Assembly: GCF_030463565.1 (NCBI RefSeq)
Contig: NC_134643.1
Location: 76,567,721-76,631,720, forward strand
DNA: 64,000 nt
Reading direction: 5' to 3'
Origin: Pelecanus crispus
Taxonomy: Eukaryota > Chordata > Aves > Pelecaniformes > Pelecanidae
Every line of letters begins with the position of its first letter. The first letter of the stretch is position 1. The notes beneath the pieces were generated by a model, which saw nothing but the letters and a program-made list of their open reading frames with translations, had not been told where the DNA came from and ran no database searches. Of the stretch, positions 52,351-64,000 are shown in pieces. The position numbers and the translations under genes are program-made.

Positions 52351-55300
52351 GGGAAGGGAAACCTTCCCCCACTCCTCGCTTCTGTTTTCCACCTCCTGAA
52401 GAGTGTACTAAAGCATAGAAACACCTGATGTTAAGTTATACGAACTCAGCTATAGAAACCGGATGGCTGCACAGGGATTTGCTTTTTAATGTAATTTGGA
52501 AAATGGAAAGTAGAGGCCATTGAACAGTATGTAAAGTCACTCACGGTCTCAGTCCATAATGGAAATGTATCACATGCAGTTCACTGAAGCCGTCCTCAGG
52601 TTACTTAAGATATGTTGCAGAGCAGAAGGACCTTGTCTACCACTTGCAAAGGAAAACGCTCCCAGTTATACTCAGCTGTAGGCAGGCATTTAAGAATAAT
52701 AATCATTGGGGGTTTTGTTTTTTCTTTCTGAAGTGGACATCTGCTCAAAGAAACCCAGCAGAGGTAGACAGCTTGCTCTTCTACGATGCAGATCAAGGCA
52801 GCACCTTTCAGGCCTCTTTTTTTTAGATGAGATCAAAACAAGTAGCCGTAACCTGCTAAGTACCGTGTTTCCTGCAGGCCACTTCCCATGCACTTCATTG
52901 TGAAATTTTTTTAACTCTAGAGTTTCAAGCCTTTGTCACCTCTAAGTTCCTACCTGTTCAGCGCTACGCTTCTGTCAGAGGTTGCTGTGCCCACAACAGA
53001 CTGAGTTCAACAAAACATGTGCCTGAACAAGATCACTTCAGTGTAAGGTCTGGTGGTCTTGGTGAGAGCTGCCAACTCTGCTGTACAGGCAGGAATCTCC
53101 AGGAGGGTCTAAAGAAAAGTGCTGTCAGTGCTAACTTTGTAACGTGGCACAACTAGTTTAGTAGATCCTACCTGTCAACCCTTTCAGACATAGATATAAC
53201 AAAAAGGAATACCAAATGCCTGCCAAACTTCTGAACAAACACAACAGCTACAAGGGTGCACTTCTGCTGCAAACAAAGGTCCTTTTTGTTGAGAAGAAAG
53301 ACACAAGTACTTTTGAGGTCAGTTTTATGGACTGACTTTCACTCTAAACCACATGATTTTGTGCAGTTCTCTGGGAAATTCCCTTGAAGTAGCCAGAGAT
53401 GGCACCTGTATAGCATATTATGTTACAAAGAAAATATACAAGCCTTTAACAACTGAAGAATGAGAAATCATATGCTGTATTAAACCTCTTTCAGAGTTTC
53501 TTAGATAATTGTTACAATATTCAAAATACCTAAATGTTAAGTAGCAATGGGTTGAAAACAGCTGTATTGACATAATTCATCCAGTGGTTTACTATGACCT
53601 AAGATTTGGTTTTGCAAGAGCTGTTGCATAGCCAGACACTTCCAACCTCTGTCTTTGCATTTGGCTATATCTGCCCAATTGCAGTATCTTGCATTTATTC
53701 CTACAGCAATCAGATCTGTCCCTACCTTAAAATATTTTCTCACATTCCTCTAGTTTATTTACATGAAAGCTATGTGACAACTCATCAAGAGTTTTACTAA
53801 GCTTAAGATACATGCTATCTACTCCATCTTCCTCTAGGCACAGGCCTGGTTTGGCAGATTGAAATGATACTGATTTGACTTGTTCTAGGTAGGTTATTAT
53901 TGACTGCTATTAATTGCTTTGATTTCTTTTATGTGCTTACCAAAACTTGATAATTTATTCCAGCGTTTTTTTCCCAGGATCAAGTGTTCGACTAATGGTT
54001 CAAATGCATCTGTATCAAAATTTTAGTTCAGATCAAGAGCGCACTTCTGAATTGAGTCTCAAACCACATAAACTGTTACTGTGTCACACTACTTAGCAGA
54101 TTGTTCCCAGGCTCCTCCTTTCCCCCCATTTTTAAGATAGGGAGCATTTGACACTTTCTAGTCTCGGTAACTCTACCTGGTTCTGAGATTTCATCAGCCA
54201 GTTGCTTCAGTATCCAAGGATGAAACGCAGCTCTGAGCTAGTTTGAGTACATATTACTCACCTAAATACATTCTGACTCGTTTCTTCCGTATTTGTACTG
54301 ACGTCTTGCTCCTGAAGGGACTGTGTGGGTAACAGAACTCAGTGAGATAAGAACATTTGCTATGCTAATAATAGAGCAGCAGAGAACAAGACAAAGAATA
54401 TAATGCTTTCCGCTTCTTTGGAACATGTACCCTGTTTTATGTAATCATGAAGTGGGCTGCAGGCACAGGTTTCCCAGCATGGAGGAAAGGGTTTCAGCTT
54501 TCTCATCACCACTGGCTAGTGCAGCACACGTTCCCACATCACATAACGTGGTCAAGGTCTTGTGACTGTACAGCCTGCCTGCCCCTAGTCTTATTGTGCC
54601 CGACTGTCCCTGAACAAGTAGGGCCAAACTGGCTCATTTCAAGGAAATACTGATATACTAGTACAATTAGTGGGAATAAATCTATTTTAAAAACATGTTC
54701 CATGCCATATGATTCCACTGGGGATAATAAAATCTATGAATTTCCTTTCTGGCCACTGTTCAGTTGCTATAAAGTATCACGTTGTAGTTTCTCTCGAGAA
54801 GGAAGTCCATTCATTCAAGTCTGTATGTAAGAGCAAGTGGACAAAACTGGAGGCATTCAGTAGGTCTGTGCTGAGGTGTTACTGTGATCACTGTTCAAAG
54901 GTTATAATCTACTAACAGGGAGCACATTGTGGAACTTAGGCTATTAATTAGAGAAATGTTTTGTTATACAGTGTGTAACTGCCATTAATGTGTATCAGGC
55001 ATAGCTGAACAAGAAACCTCACTAGTAATGACAGCTGGGGTCTGCTTTCAGACTAACACCCTCTAAATTGCCAGTCATGAGATCTACCCTGTCCTTTCAT
55101 CTTCTGAATTGCCAGTCTTGAGATCTGCTCTGCCCTTTCTGACGTTCACACAGGTCACAACACTGTGCTTAGGCTTTAAGACAGGAAAAGTATATAACAG
55201 TGATTCTTTGAAGCTTGCATTGGAGTTCATGAGCAGAGCCTTGGGGTGTGTTGATGAAAGCCCGACACCTTAAAAAACAATGGTAAAACTGCTGTTGACC

Positions 55301-57019
55301 TAACTGGGGCCAGGATTTAACTTTGTGTGTATGACGTCTAATTCGGTTTATGTCAGTAGGGCTCCATAAGTAACTGTGCAGGTGGGTCCAGTTGCAGGGT
55401 CCTGTCTTTTTCTAGGACATACCTAACTTCGTGAGTACTACAGAAACAGGCAAGAAAGACTTAATGGAAGCATGTAATGGAAACCTCTGGTAGAGATTCA
55501 GGGATGCGCTACATCTGTGTAAACTGGAAGTTACTCTTTCTAGGCCCCTCTGCAGCAACAGGAAAGTCCAGAGATCCAGATCTCCTTTCCTGGCACTGAA
55601 CCGTGGATAGCTCTAGTGAAACTGTGGAGTTATGCTGGAGTCAAACCGGTGTAAAGAAAATAAGGAATGGGCCTGAGAGTCAAGCAAACCACCTGTTGTT
55701 GTTATTGGAAGCTTCATGCAAGTCTTGGGCTAATATAGTCTGTCCATACATGAGAGTTAGATGAATAAAGTTAACATGTTTATAAAAAAGGCCAAGGAAG
55801 TGTTCAAGGGTCTGAGATTTCTTAAAAGCAGACAGGAAAGAATATGATTACTTAGAGCTTACACTTGACTTGATGTATTACTTGGACTTTCCGCAGAAAC
55901 AAAATGGAGCAAACTACTTTGCTGGAGCATACTGAAATGCACTGTGCTTAATTCAATGCATGTTGGATGGATTGTTTTCCCTTTGGCCATCTCATGTGCA
56001 CAGAAGAAATCAGAGAGAACTGAAATATGTATATTTAAGAGTAATTTCAAACTGCTGAAGTGAAGCCTTTATTATTATTACTAAGACTATTACATTATTT
56101 GACAAATGGTGTTTACATTACCTGTCTGGCTATAAAATAATTATTAATTCTTGTAATAACAACACTGATTTATATTTAATTTTTGCCATAAAAGAATCCA
56201 AATAACTTTGTAAATCAAATCAATGTTGCAAACATTTACACTGATACATAATTTTTTATACCATGACTTACATTCATCCTACCTAAATCCAGGCATCTAA
56301 ATGAGGCAATAAGCCAGAAGCCTGAAAACTTCAGGTGCTTTGTATAGCCAAAAAGGAAGCATACGTTCATGTATCCTTCAGAAGGTACCTTTAGAGAACA
56401 GTTGAAGGCATGCAAAATTTTGACTTGCCTTCTAGAGAGGGTACATCAGCAGCTTTCTCCAGCTGGAAAATGAGTTTTAGCAGTGCTAGTTATTTCACGA
56501 TACTCAGCTTTTTCAGATGCCAGGTCAGTGTATCCTGATTACATGGGCAAGGTTAAGCTTATAGCCAGATGTGCAAGCAGAAAGACATTTTCCCCTAGTT
56601 CAGACTTGCAAAGCCCTTTGTTACCTTGATTATTGTTTTTTAAATTTTCTTCCGTAGTGTGATTTAGTTGTGATCCTCCCTAAAACCTTCCCCAAAAGTT
56701 CCCTCCTACTTAAAAGACTTAGTACATGAATGATATTTTCTTCCTGTGGTTGGTGGCTTTTACTCTTTTTATTCCAACTTGTATGTCTTGTTACAATGTC
56801 AGGAAATTTCATGGTTTGGCATTTTACCATTTTTTTTACTAACCCTCTATCACACTCATGACCAGGTGATTTTTTTCTAGCCTATTGTTCTTACATCTTC
56901 CCTCATCAACTAGCCTATGGAAAGCTAGCTGAGCCCCAAAAATGTGAGATAGTTGTTGCCAGCTGGTAAAGCAAAGGACCAAAAATCCTGCCTGGTTTTC
57001 CTACTTAGGCTGAAACTGT
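52351..57019. other. intergenic, nothing recognised apart from a small tandem repeat
   Basis: No exon or repeat family identified. The imperfect 41-bp tandem duplication at 55065-55140 is listed separately. Confidence 0.5.
55065..55140. repeat. imperfect 41-bp tandem duplication
   Basis: AATTGCCAGTCATGAGATCT from 55066 recurs as AATTGCCAGTCTTGAGATCT from 55107, each followed by a related pyrimidine-rich stretch ending CCTTTC. Confidence 0.8.
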
Positions 57020-57360
57020 GAAGCAATGTCGAGGGAAGTGGAGCTCTTTATTCAAAAGAAGGAGAAACTGAGAGGGGACATGATAGTAATCCTCACACAA
57101 GTAAAAGATTGCTGCAAAAAAAAAAGAAAAAATCTTTGTCATGTCAGTGTGCTTAGGACACGAAGTTAGAAGCTTGAGTTACATCACAGGATATTCAGGC
57201 TAGCTATTAGAAATGGTAATTGGAAGGGCAATTACAGTATATGCATTGCTGAGGGAGGATGTGGCATCTCCATTGGCAGCTGACACTGACATGGTGTTAG
57301 GATTTGTTCTAGGTACCGTTGGGTGACCTAAATGATCTCTTTTTAGGTCCATTCCAGCCC
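57020..57360 (+). mobile_element. degenerate CR1 3' fragment
   Basis: On the + strand, decayed pieces of the CR1 ORF2 end occur in order: TGGAGCTCTTTATTCAAAAG (from LGLFS), AAACTGAGAGGGGACATGAT, GAGGATGTGGCATCTCCATT, and a 3' end TGACCTAAATGATCTC...CATTCCAGCCCC. It is highly diverged. Confidence 0.7.
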
Positions 57361-58506
57361 CCTTTCTTTTTATTTTATTAAAATTATGACTTGCAAGGAA
57401 GACAATCGAACCAAGAAAACAGAGAGAGAAGAACCCTAAGCCCACTATCATACACAACTCTCAGAGAAGGTTACAATAGAGAGGAATTAAAAGAAGTGAG
57501 GGAGTCAAGGGACATGGGAATATAAGTTACAAAACCAAGGAAAATTCACCATAATAAAACCTAGTGCTAGATCTTAGAGAAAGGGAACTTTTTATTTATT
57601 TACAAAATCTCTAAGTTGATGCCATGCAGGAACATTCCCTCAAATATTTCACTCAGTCACATAGTTAAAGCACCTACCTGTGTCTCCCTGGCAAGGATCA
57701 CTTGTGTGCAACACAGATAGCAAAGGACACTGCCTGTCAAGTGTTAATGCATTATTTTTTTCTGGGGTTATTCTTGACTGACAACAATGAACTTGGTTTT
57801 CGACAGATCTTTGATAACCTTTAGAAATCAATGCTTGTCTTTTGCTTTGGGGTCTTGCTTGCTTCAGCCTCCATAAATTTGAGGCAAAGTTGCTGCTTTT
57901 GCCCATTCTGCTGACAAGTCATCTTGTCCTGTGGTCTTAGCAGAGTGCGGACCTTGTGGGCTTGAGTGCAGGCCTTTTGGGCTTCACCTAAACATCACAC
58001 TACTCAATTTTACTGCTAAGAACAATGTACTGGGAACAATGTCAAGGGAGTGGAGTTCTTCATTATCAGTCCAGGTTATTCTTTTACCCCTTGTTCTGCT
58101 GTCTCATCTGGTGTTTTCACGTACATATGTTTCCATTCATATTGCGTTCATAACACTCAATAAATTTTTCGTACAAATCTTTACAACTTTAGCAGCCAGC
58201 TCACTCTTTTTACCTGCATACTGGGTCATTAAACAGCTTAGCTGCCTGAGTCCATAAACATTCTCAACATGCTGCTGCTGTTTGCCCACAAAATATGTCA
58301 AAACTATTTATGAAATGCATGTTTATTTTACACATTAACAAATTATTTCACTTGAAGCACAGGAATCTGTGTATATATTGCCTCCTTTTTGCCTGACACT
58401 GAACATCCCCGACTGCTCCTAATGTTTTTGGTCTGCCAAGTACAAGGCTTTGCATGTTGCTTCTCAGCAGAGGAGAAATCTGCAATTTGAAATTGTGGCC
58501 TAATCA
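57361..58506. other. intergenic, nothing recognised
   Basis: AT-rich sequence between two CR1 copies, with no recognised gene or repeat. Confidence 0.5.
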
Positions 58507-60476
58507 CAGAATCATAGAATCATTTAGGTTGGAAAAGACTTTAAGGTCATTGAGTCCAACCATTAACCTAACACTGCCAAGTCTATCACTAAACCATGTC
58601 CCAAAGTGCCACGTCTACACGTCTTTTGAACACTTCCAGGGATGGTGACTCCACCACCTCTCTGGGCAGCCTGGTCCAATGCTTGGCTACCCTTTCCGTG
58701 AAGAAATTTTTCCCAATATCCAATCTCAATCTCCCCTGGCGCAGCTTGAGCCCATTTCCTCTTGTCCTATCACTACCTACTTGGGAGAAGAGACCAACAC
58801 CCACCTCACTACAACCTCCTTTCAGGTTAGCTGTAGAGAGTGATAAGGTCTCCCCTCAGCCTCCTCTTCTCCAGGCTAAACAACCCCAGTTCCCTCAGCC
58901 GCTCCTCATAAGGCCTGTGCTCCAGACCCTTCACCAGCTTTGTTGCCCGTCTCTGAACATGCTCCAGCACCTCAATGTCTTTCTTGTATTGAGGGGCCCA
59001 AAACTGGACACAGTATTCCAGGTGTGGCCTCACCAGCGCCGAGTACAGGGGAACAATCACCTCCCTGCTCCTGCTGGCCACACTATTCCTGATACAAGCC
59101 AGGATGCTGTTGGCCTTGTTGGCCACCTGGGCACACTGCTGGCTCACGTTCAGCCGGCTGTTGACCAACACCCCCAATCCTTTTCCGCCAGGCAGCTTTC
59201 CAGCCGCTCTTCCCCAAGCCTATAGCGTTGCATGGGGTTGTTGTGACCCAAGCACTTAGCATTGTTAAAACTCATACAATTGGCCTCGGCCTGTCGATCC
59301 AGCCTGTCCAGGTCCCTCTGCAGCACCTTCCTTCCCTCAAGCAGATCAACACTCCCGCCCAGTTTGGTGTCATCTGCCAACTTACTGAGGGTGTACTTTA
59401 CCCCCTTGTCCAGATCACTGATAAATATATAACAGAACTGGCCCCTCTACTGAGCCCTGGGGAACACCAGTTGTGACCGGCTGCCAGCTGGATTTAACTC
59501 CATTCACAACAAGTCTTTGGGCCTGGCTATCCAGTTAGTTTTTTACCCAGCGAAGAGTACACCTGTCCAAGTCATGAGCAGCCCGTTTCTCCAGGAGAAT
59601 GCTGTGGGAAATGGTGTGAAAGGCTTTGCTGAAGTCCAGGTAGATGACGTCCACAGCCTTTCCTTCATCCACTAGGCAGGTCACCAGGTCATAGAAGGAG
59701 ATCAGGTTGGTCAAGCAGGACCTGCCTTTCATGAACCCGTGCTGGCTGGGCCTGATCCCCTAGTTGACCTGCACTTGCCTGTTGAGTTCACTCAATATGA
59801 ACCGCTCCATAATCTTTCCCGGCACCGAGGTCAGGCTGACAGGCCTGTAGTTCCCCACATCCTCCTTCTGGCCCTTCTTGTGGGTGGGCATCACATTTGT
59901 GAACTTCCAGTCAAATGGGACCTCCACAGTTAGCCAGGACTGCTGATAAAGGATTGAAAGGGGCTTAGTGAGCACTTCCAACATCTCCCTCAGTACCCTT
60001 GGGTGGATCCCATCCACCCCACAGACTGGTGAGTGTCTAAGTGCTGGGGCAGTTGCTAACCATTTCCCCTTGGATTGTGGGGGCTTCATTCTGCTCCCCA
60101 TCCCTGTCTTTCAGCTCAGGGGACTGGGTACCCAGAGAACAACTGGTCTGACTATTAAAGACTGAGGTAAAGAAGGCATTAAGTACCTCAGTCTTTTACT
60201 GATCCTTTGTCACTGTTTCCCCCCACATCCAATAAAGGATGGAGATTCTCCTTAGCTCCTTTTGTTGCTAATGTATTTATAGAAACATTTTTTATTGTCT
60301 TTTGCAGCAGTAGTCAGATTAAGTTCTGGTTGGGCTTTGGCCCTTCTAATTTTGTCCCTGCATAACCTCACGATATCCTTGTAGTCCTCCTGAGTTGCCT
60401 GCCTCCTCTTCCAAAGGTCATAAACTCCGCTTTTTTTCCTGAGTTCCAGCCAAAGCTCTCTGTTCAGACAGGCCAG
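58507..60476 (-). mobile_element. CR1 LINE, left copy of the inverted pair, about 2 kb
   Basis: On the minus strand it covers part of the reverse transcriptase region: DGIHPRVLREMLEVLTKPLS, NYRPVSLTSVPGKIME, MKGRSCLTNLISFYD and VDVIYLDFSKAFHTISHS. It continues to [19 protein letters not shown], the C-terminal block [19 protein letters not shown] and a short 3' UTR with the tail at 58507-58530. It is defective: a TAG after QVN (59760-59762), a TAA after VKN (59535-59537) and frame breaks. Its 3' UTR lacks the 151-bp extension of the right copy. From 58587 to 59856 it is almost identical to the right copy. Confidence 0.95.
58587..59856. repeat. inverted repeat, left arm
   Basis: It pairs base for base (coordinates sum to 121646) with 61790-63059. 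I found only two mismatches, at 58890 and 58901, and no indels. Identity ends abruptly on both sides. Confidence 0.9.
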
Positions 60477-61741
60477 TCAGAACAGAGCTTGCTTTATTTG
60501 TACCTAGTCTAAAGCAATTTATACCTTCCTCTATCTAAAGTAGCAGATTTAATTATGGTTTCATACAGCTCATAGTCTGCTGTGTCTTCTGAAACTGCTC
60601 CTGTAACATAGCCTGGTATAACCCCGCATAGCTCAGAATTAGCAACCAGAAGTGGTAGTCGCATGCTGTTTTGGCAGGTGGTGGGAACAGTGCCATCTAA
60701 TGCCATTATTGTAGCTGCCTTAACACCATGTGGTACAGAAGCAAGTAATCATCAACTGAGAAAATCATTGTCAGAGGTGCAATAAGAACTCTGCTTAAAT
60801 TACCCTTCTTACTCTAACAATGATGTCAAAATGCATCCATGGAGAACTCAGTAAAATCACCAGCTATTTTTACTGTAGACAGATTTCCAGACAGTTATCT
60901 ATGATTATGGCACATGAAATAGCTTCTGCAGATGCCATTACGCTACTACTGCTTGCAGTTTCTAATTACTGTATTTTTTGCTTCTTTTATGGTTATGTTG
61001 AATTGGAATTCCTGTTCCTTACAGAGCAAGACTTACAGGTATAGAGCAGATGGTAGCCTCCCCTTAAGTGAAATTAATCTCTTGCGCATGCATGTTGCTC
61101 GTCTTCCTTTCAATGTAAACACCCTCCCTCTGTCTAGGCCTCAAGCTGGATGAGAAACAAGTACAGTAAAGTGTTGTTATTTGGACCAGTTCCTATTTCA
61201 AATCTCATTGCTGGCTGATGACCCACAGAGCAAGCCCTAGATAGAAAGCACATGCACAGCCTGAACATAATTTTGCCGGGTCAGATAAATAGTCCTCTTA
61301 ATAATTCCTCTATGAGCATGTGAATTGCAGAAGGCTGTACAAAAGATCAGGCAAAGATCAGGGTCTCCTGATACTACCTTTGTAATTCATGCTATTAGGA
61401 AATCTACTTCCCACTCCCCATTGCTTGCGTAACGGCCAGTAGAGTCAGAAAGTTCTTGTTGCTCTCGTGCCCCCGTGTTTAGCTAACTGTCTTCTCAGAC
61501 CCAGAGATATTTTGTGTCACATTTCCGTAGGGTCACTTGACTCAGCACAGCTGCTGAGAGTATTAGAGCGCTCAGGTCTGCACGTACAATTTTCCTGTTT
61601 CACTACAATGGAAATTTTTGAAAGATGGTTCTCACACTCTAACTAATGAGTTAGCAAATGGTCATTTTGGACTACCCATACAAGTGCGTGAGTCACTTTT
61701 CACTTGCAGTTGCTGCTGGGAATTCAAGTCATTGAATATTG
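60477..61741. other. spacer between the inverted CR1 copies
   Basis: Non-CR1 sequence. It contains a minus-strand frame at 60509-60706 whose translation (from MALDGTVPTTCQNSMRLPLL to ETIIKSATLDRGRYKLL) looks protein-like and stops soon after a donor-like GGAAG|GTATAA; see findings. Nothing else was recognised. Confidence 0.5.
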
Positions 61742-63292
61742 GCTTGCCAATGTGACGCCCATCTACAAGAAGGGCCGGAAGGAGGCCGCGGGGAACTACA
61801 GGCCTGTCAGCCTGACCTCGGTGCCGGGAAAGATTATGGAGCGGTTCATATTGAGTGAACTCAACAGGCAAGTGCAGGTCAACTAGGGGATCAGGCCCAG
61901 CCAGCACGGGTTCATGAAAGGCAGGTCCTGCTTGACCAACCTGATCTCCTTCTATGACCTGGTGACCTGCCTAGTGGATGAAGGAAAGGCTGTGGACGTC
62001 ATCTACCTGGACTTCAGCAAAGCCTTTCACACCATTTCCCACAGCATTCTCCTGGAGAAACGGGCTGCTCATGACTTGGACAGGTGTACTCTTCGCTGGG
62101 TAAAAAACTAACTGGATAGCCAGGCCCAAAGACTTGTTGTGAATGGAGTTAAATCCAGCTGGCAGCCGGTCACAACTGGTGTTCCCCAGGGCTCAGTAGA
62201 GGGGCCAGTTCTGTTATATATTTATCAGTGATCTGGACAAGGGGGTAAAGTACACCCTCAGTAAGTTGGCAGATGACACCAAACTGGGCGGGAGTGTTGA
62301 TCTGCTTGAGGGAAGGAAGGTGCTGCAGAGGGACCTGGACAGGCTGGATCGACAGGCCGAGGCCAATTGTATGAGTTTTAACAATGCTAAGTGCTTGGGT
62401 CACAACAACCCCATGCAACGCTATAGGCTTGGGGAAGAGCGGCTGGAAAGCTGCCTGGCGGAAAAGGATTGGGGGTGTTGGTCAACAGCCGGCTGAACGT
62501 GAGCCAGCAGTGTGCCCAGGTGGCCAACAAGGCCAACAGCATCCTGGCTTGTATCAGGAATAGTGTGGCCAGCAGGAGCAGGGAGGTGATTGTTCCCCTG
62601 TACTCGGCGCTGGTGAGGCCACACCTGGAATACTGTGTCCAGTTTTGGGCCCCTCAATACAAGAAAGACATTGAGGTGCTGGAGCATGTTCAGAGACGGG
62701 CAACAAAGCTGGTGAAGGGTCTGGAGCACAGGCCTTATGAGGAGTGGCTGAGGGAGCTGGGGTTGTTTAGCCTGGAGAAGAGGAGGCTGAGGGGAGACCT
62801 TATCACTCTCTACAGCTAACCTGAAAGGAGGTTGTAGTGAGGTGGGTGTTGGTCTCTTCTCCCAAGTAGGTAGTGATAGGACAAGAGGAAATGGGCTCAA
62901 GCTGCGCCAGGGGAGATTGAGATTGGATATTGGGAAAAATTTCTTCACGGAAAGGGTAGCCAAGCATTGGACCAGGCTGCCCAGAGAGGTGGTGGAGTCA
63001 CCATCCCTGGAAGTGTTCAAAAGGCGTGTAGACGTGGCACTTTGGGACATGGTTTAGTGGGCATGGTGGTGTTGGGTTGATGATTGGAATGATGATCTTT
63101 AGAGGTCCTTTCCAACCTTAATGATTCCTAGTTTTTACTTTCATTATAAATAATCCAGCCACCAAGCCAGGAAACATGAAATGGCTACTCTACCCTTAAT
63201 TGGTTTAGTGGTAGACTTGGTAGTGTAGGTTAATGGTTGGACTGGATGATCTTAAAGGTCTTTTCCAACCTAAATGATTCTATGATGCTATG
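61742..63292 (+). mobile_element. CR1 LINE, right copy of the inverted pair, about 1.55 kb
   Basis: On the + strand, 5'-truncated inside the reverse transcriptase at LANVTPIYKKGRKEAAGN, then the same blocks as the left copy, with the same stops (TAG 61884-61886, TAA 62109-62111). Its 3' UTR is the long, double-tail type: GGTTTAGTG at 63051 recurs at 63202 and encloses the extra 151 bp. The final tail AATGATTCTATGATGCTATG ends near 63292. Confidence 0.95.
61790..63059. repeat. inverted repeat, right arm
   Basis: Partner of 58587-59856. The mismatches lie at 62756 and 62745 in this arm. Confidence 0.9.
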
Positions 63293-64000
63293 AATATGTA
63301 TTTGTAGAGACATACAGCCATAGAACATTTGTGATAAACTTTGTTTTTTCATTAACCCTCCCCAAAAGTAGTACTATATTGATTGCGGAGTAAAGAATTA
63401 TTTTATTTTTTTAATGAAGACATAGAACATTCAAAATATCTGTAATATAAAAAGGTTCTATAGATTTTTTTTTTTTTAAACAGCTTCAGTCATGCAATTT
63501 TGATTGATTTAACCCTGATTTGTAGTGATCACCTTCAATCATGCAATTTTGATTGAAGTGCCTCCTGAAGGAAAACAGATAGCTGAGGTGACCATTATGG
63601 CTAAGAGGTGACTAAAGGGACATGAGGTGACTCATACTTTGGACTTTTTCCTTGCTGTGTCTTGGGGGAGCGTTGCACACAGAAACCTCTACTTTATACA
63701 GACAGACATTACCTAGTCATCTTATCATCTTCCATCTTATGACACCCTTACCCTTGCCTTTGCAAGTTTTTTGTCATTCTTCAGTAAAATCTCTGAAAAC
63801 AGTTCAAGAGGTTTTGGTAATGTGGGACTAAAACCTCAGTCTGTCCTACCATGTAACCTCAAATCATATTCCAAACCACAGTCCAGGCCTGGTCCAGAGC
63901 TGGTCTTGTAAATGTTCTACCCTTCAGTACTACACAGTGGTCTGCTTTCAACTATTTGGGCTACAACTTGCATGTATTATATGGCATGTGTTGTATACCA
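63293..64000. other. intergenic with a small direct repeat
   Basis: No gene recognised. TCATGCAATTTTGATTGA occurs at 63490-63507 and 63539-63556 (period 49). The second copy lies inside a longer palindrome-like TTCAATC...GATTGAA. Confidence 0.6.

Noticed and set aside
58596-59225. 209-codon plus-strand frame, mirrored at 62421-63050
   Set aside because: It is antisense to CR1 ORF2, and its mirror image exists only because the CR1 tract is repeated. It is not a gene.

Overview
The window is vertebrate nuclear DNA and almost certainly from a bird. Interspersed repeats are dominated by 5'-truncated CR1 LINEs ending in the avian-type ATTCTATGAT 3' tail, plus a few LTRs. No SINEs or L1s of mammalian type were seen. 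Two spliced protein genes could be reconstructed exon by exon, with GT-AG introns and continuous phase. The rest is AT-rich intergenic or intronic DNA and transposon remnants.

Layout: 1-18.5 kb is intergenic, with one solo LTR (7188-7763, 5-bp target duplication) and one old CR1 (about 9.8-10.4 kb). At 18643-26699 (+) lies a six-exon cytosolic sulfotransferase gene (SULT6B1-like, 285 aa) with a TATA box and a poly(A) signal. From 28.4 to 29.25 kb there is a CR1 next to a probable LTR. At 38203-50560 (-) lies an eight-exon CMAS gene (N-acylneuraminate cytidylyltransferase, 423 aa), convergent with the sulfotransferase gene. Its first exon sits in a CpG island holding a ZNF143/THAP11-type promoter element. 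Intron 1 carries three CR1 tails, all antisense to the gene. Beyond the promoter come another CR1 (51.0-51.5 kb), a probable LTR (about 51.5-52.1 kb), featureless DNA, an old CR1 (57.0-57.4 kb) and, at 58.5-63.3 kb, two CR1 copies in inverted orientation.

The two genes work in different pathways. CMAS makes CMP-sialic acid in the nucleus. The sulfotransferase would transfer sulfate from PAPS to small acceptors in the cytosol. I see no shared operon-like logic, only neighbourhood.

The most unusual structure is the inverted CR1 pair. A tract of about 1,270 bp (58587-59856 against 61790-63059) is identical apart from two mismatches I could find, and shares the same disabling stop codons. The CR1 sequence on both sides of the tract is clearly diverged and even differs in 3'-UTR structure. 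That pattern fits recent arm-to-arm gene conversion in a palindrome with a spacer of about 1.9 kb, or an assembly artefact. Other points of interest are a C-terminal tail of CMAS built from a 29-30 bp tandem repeat, a CR1 subfamily with a doubled 3' end, and a possible divergent transcript from the CMAS island.
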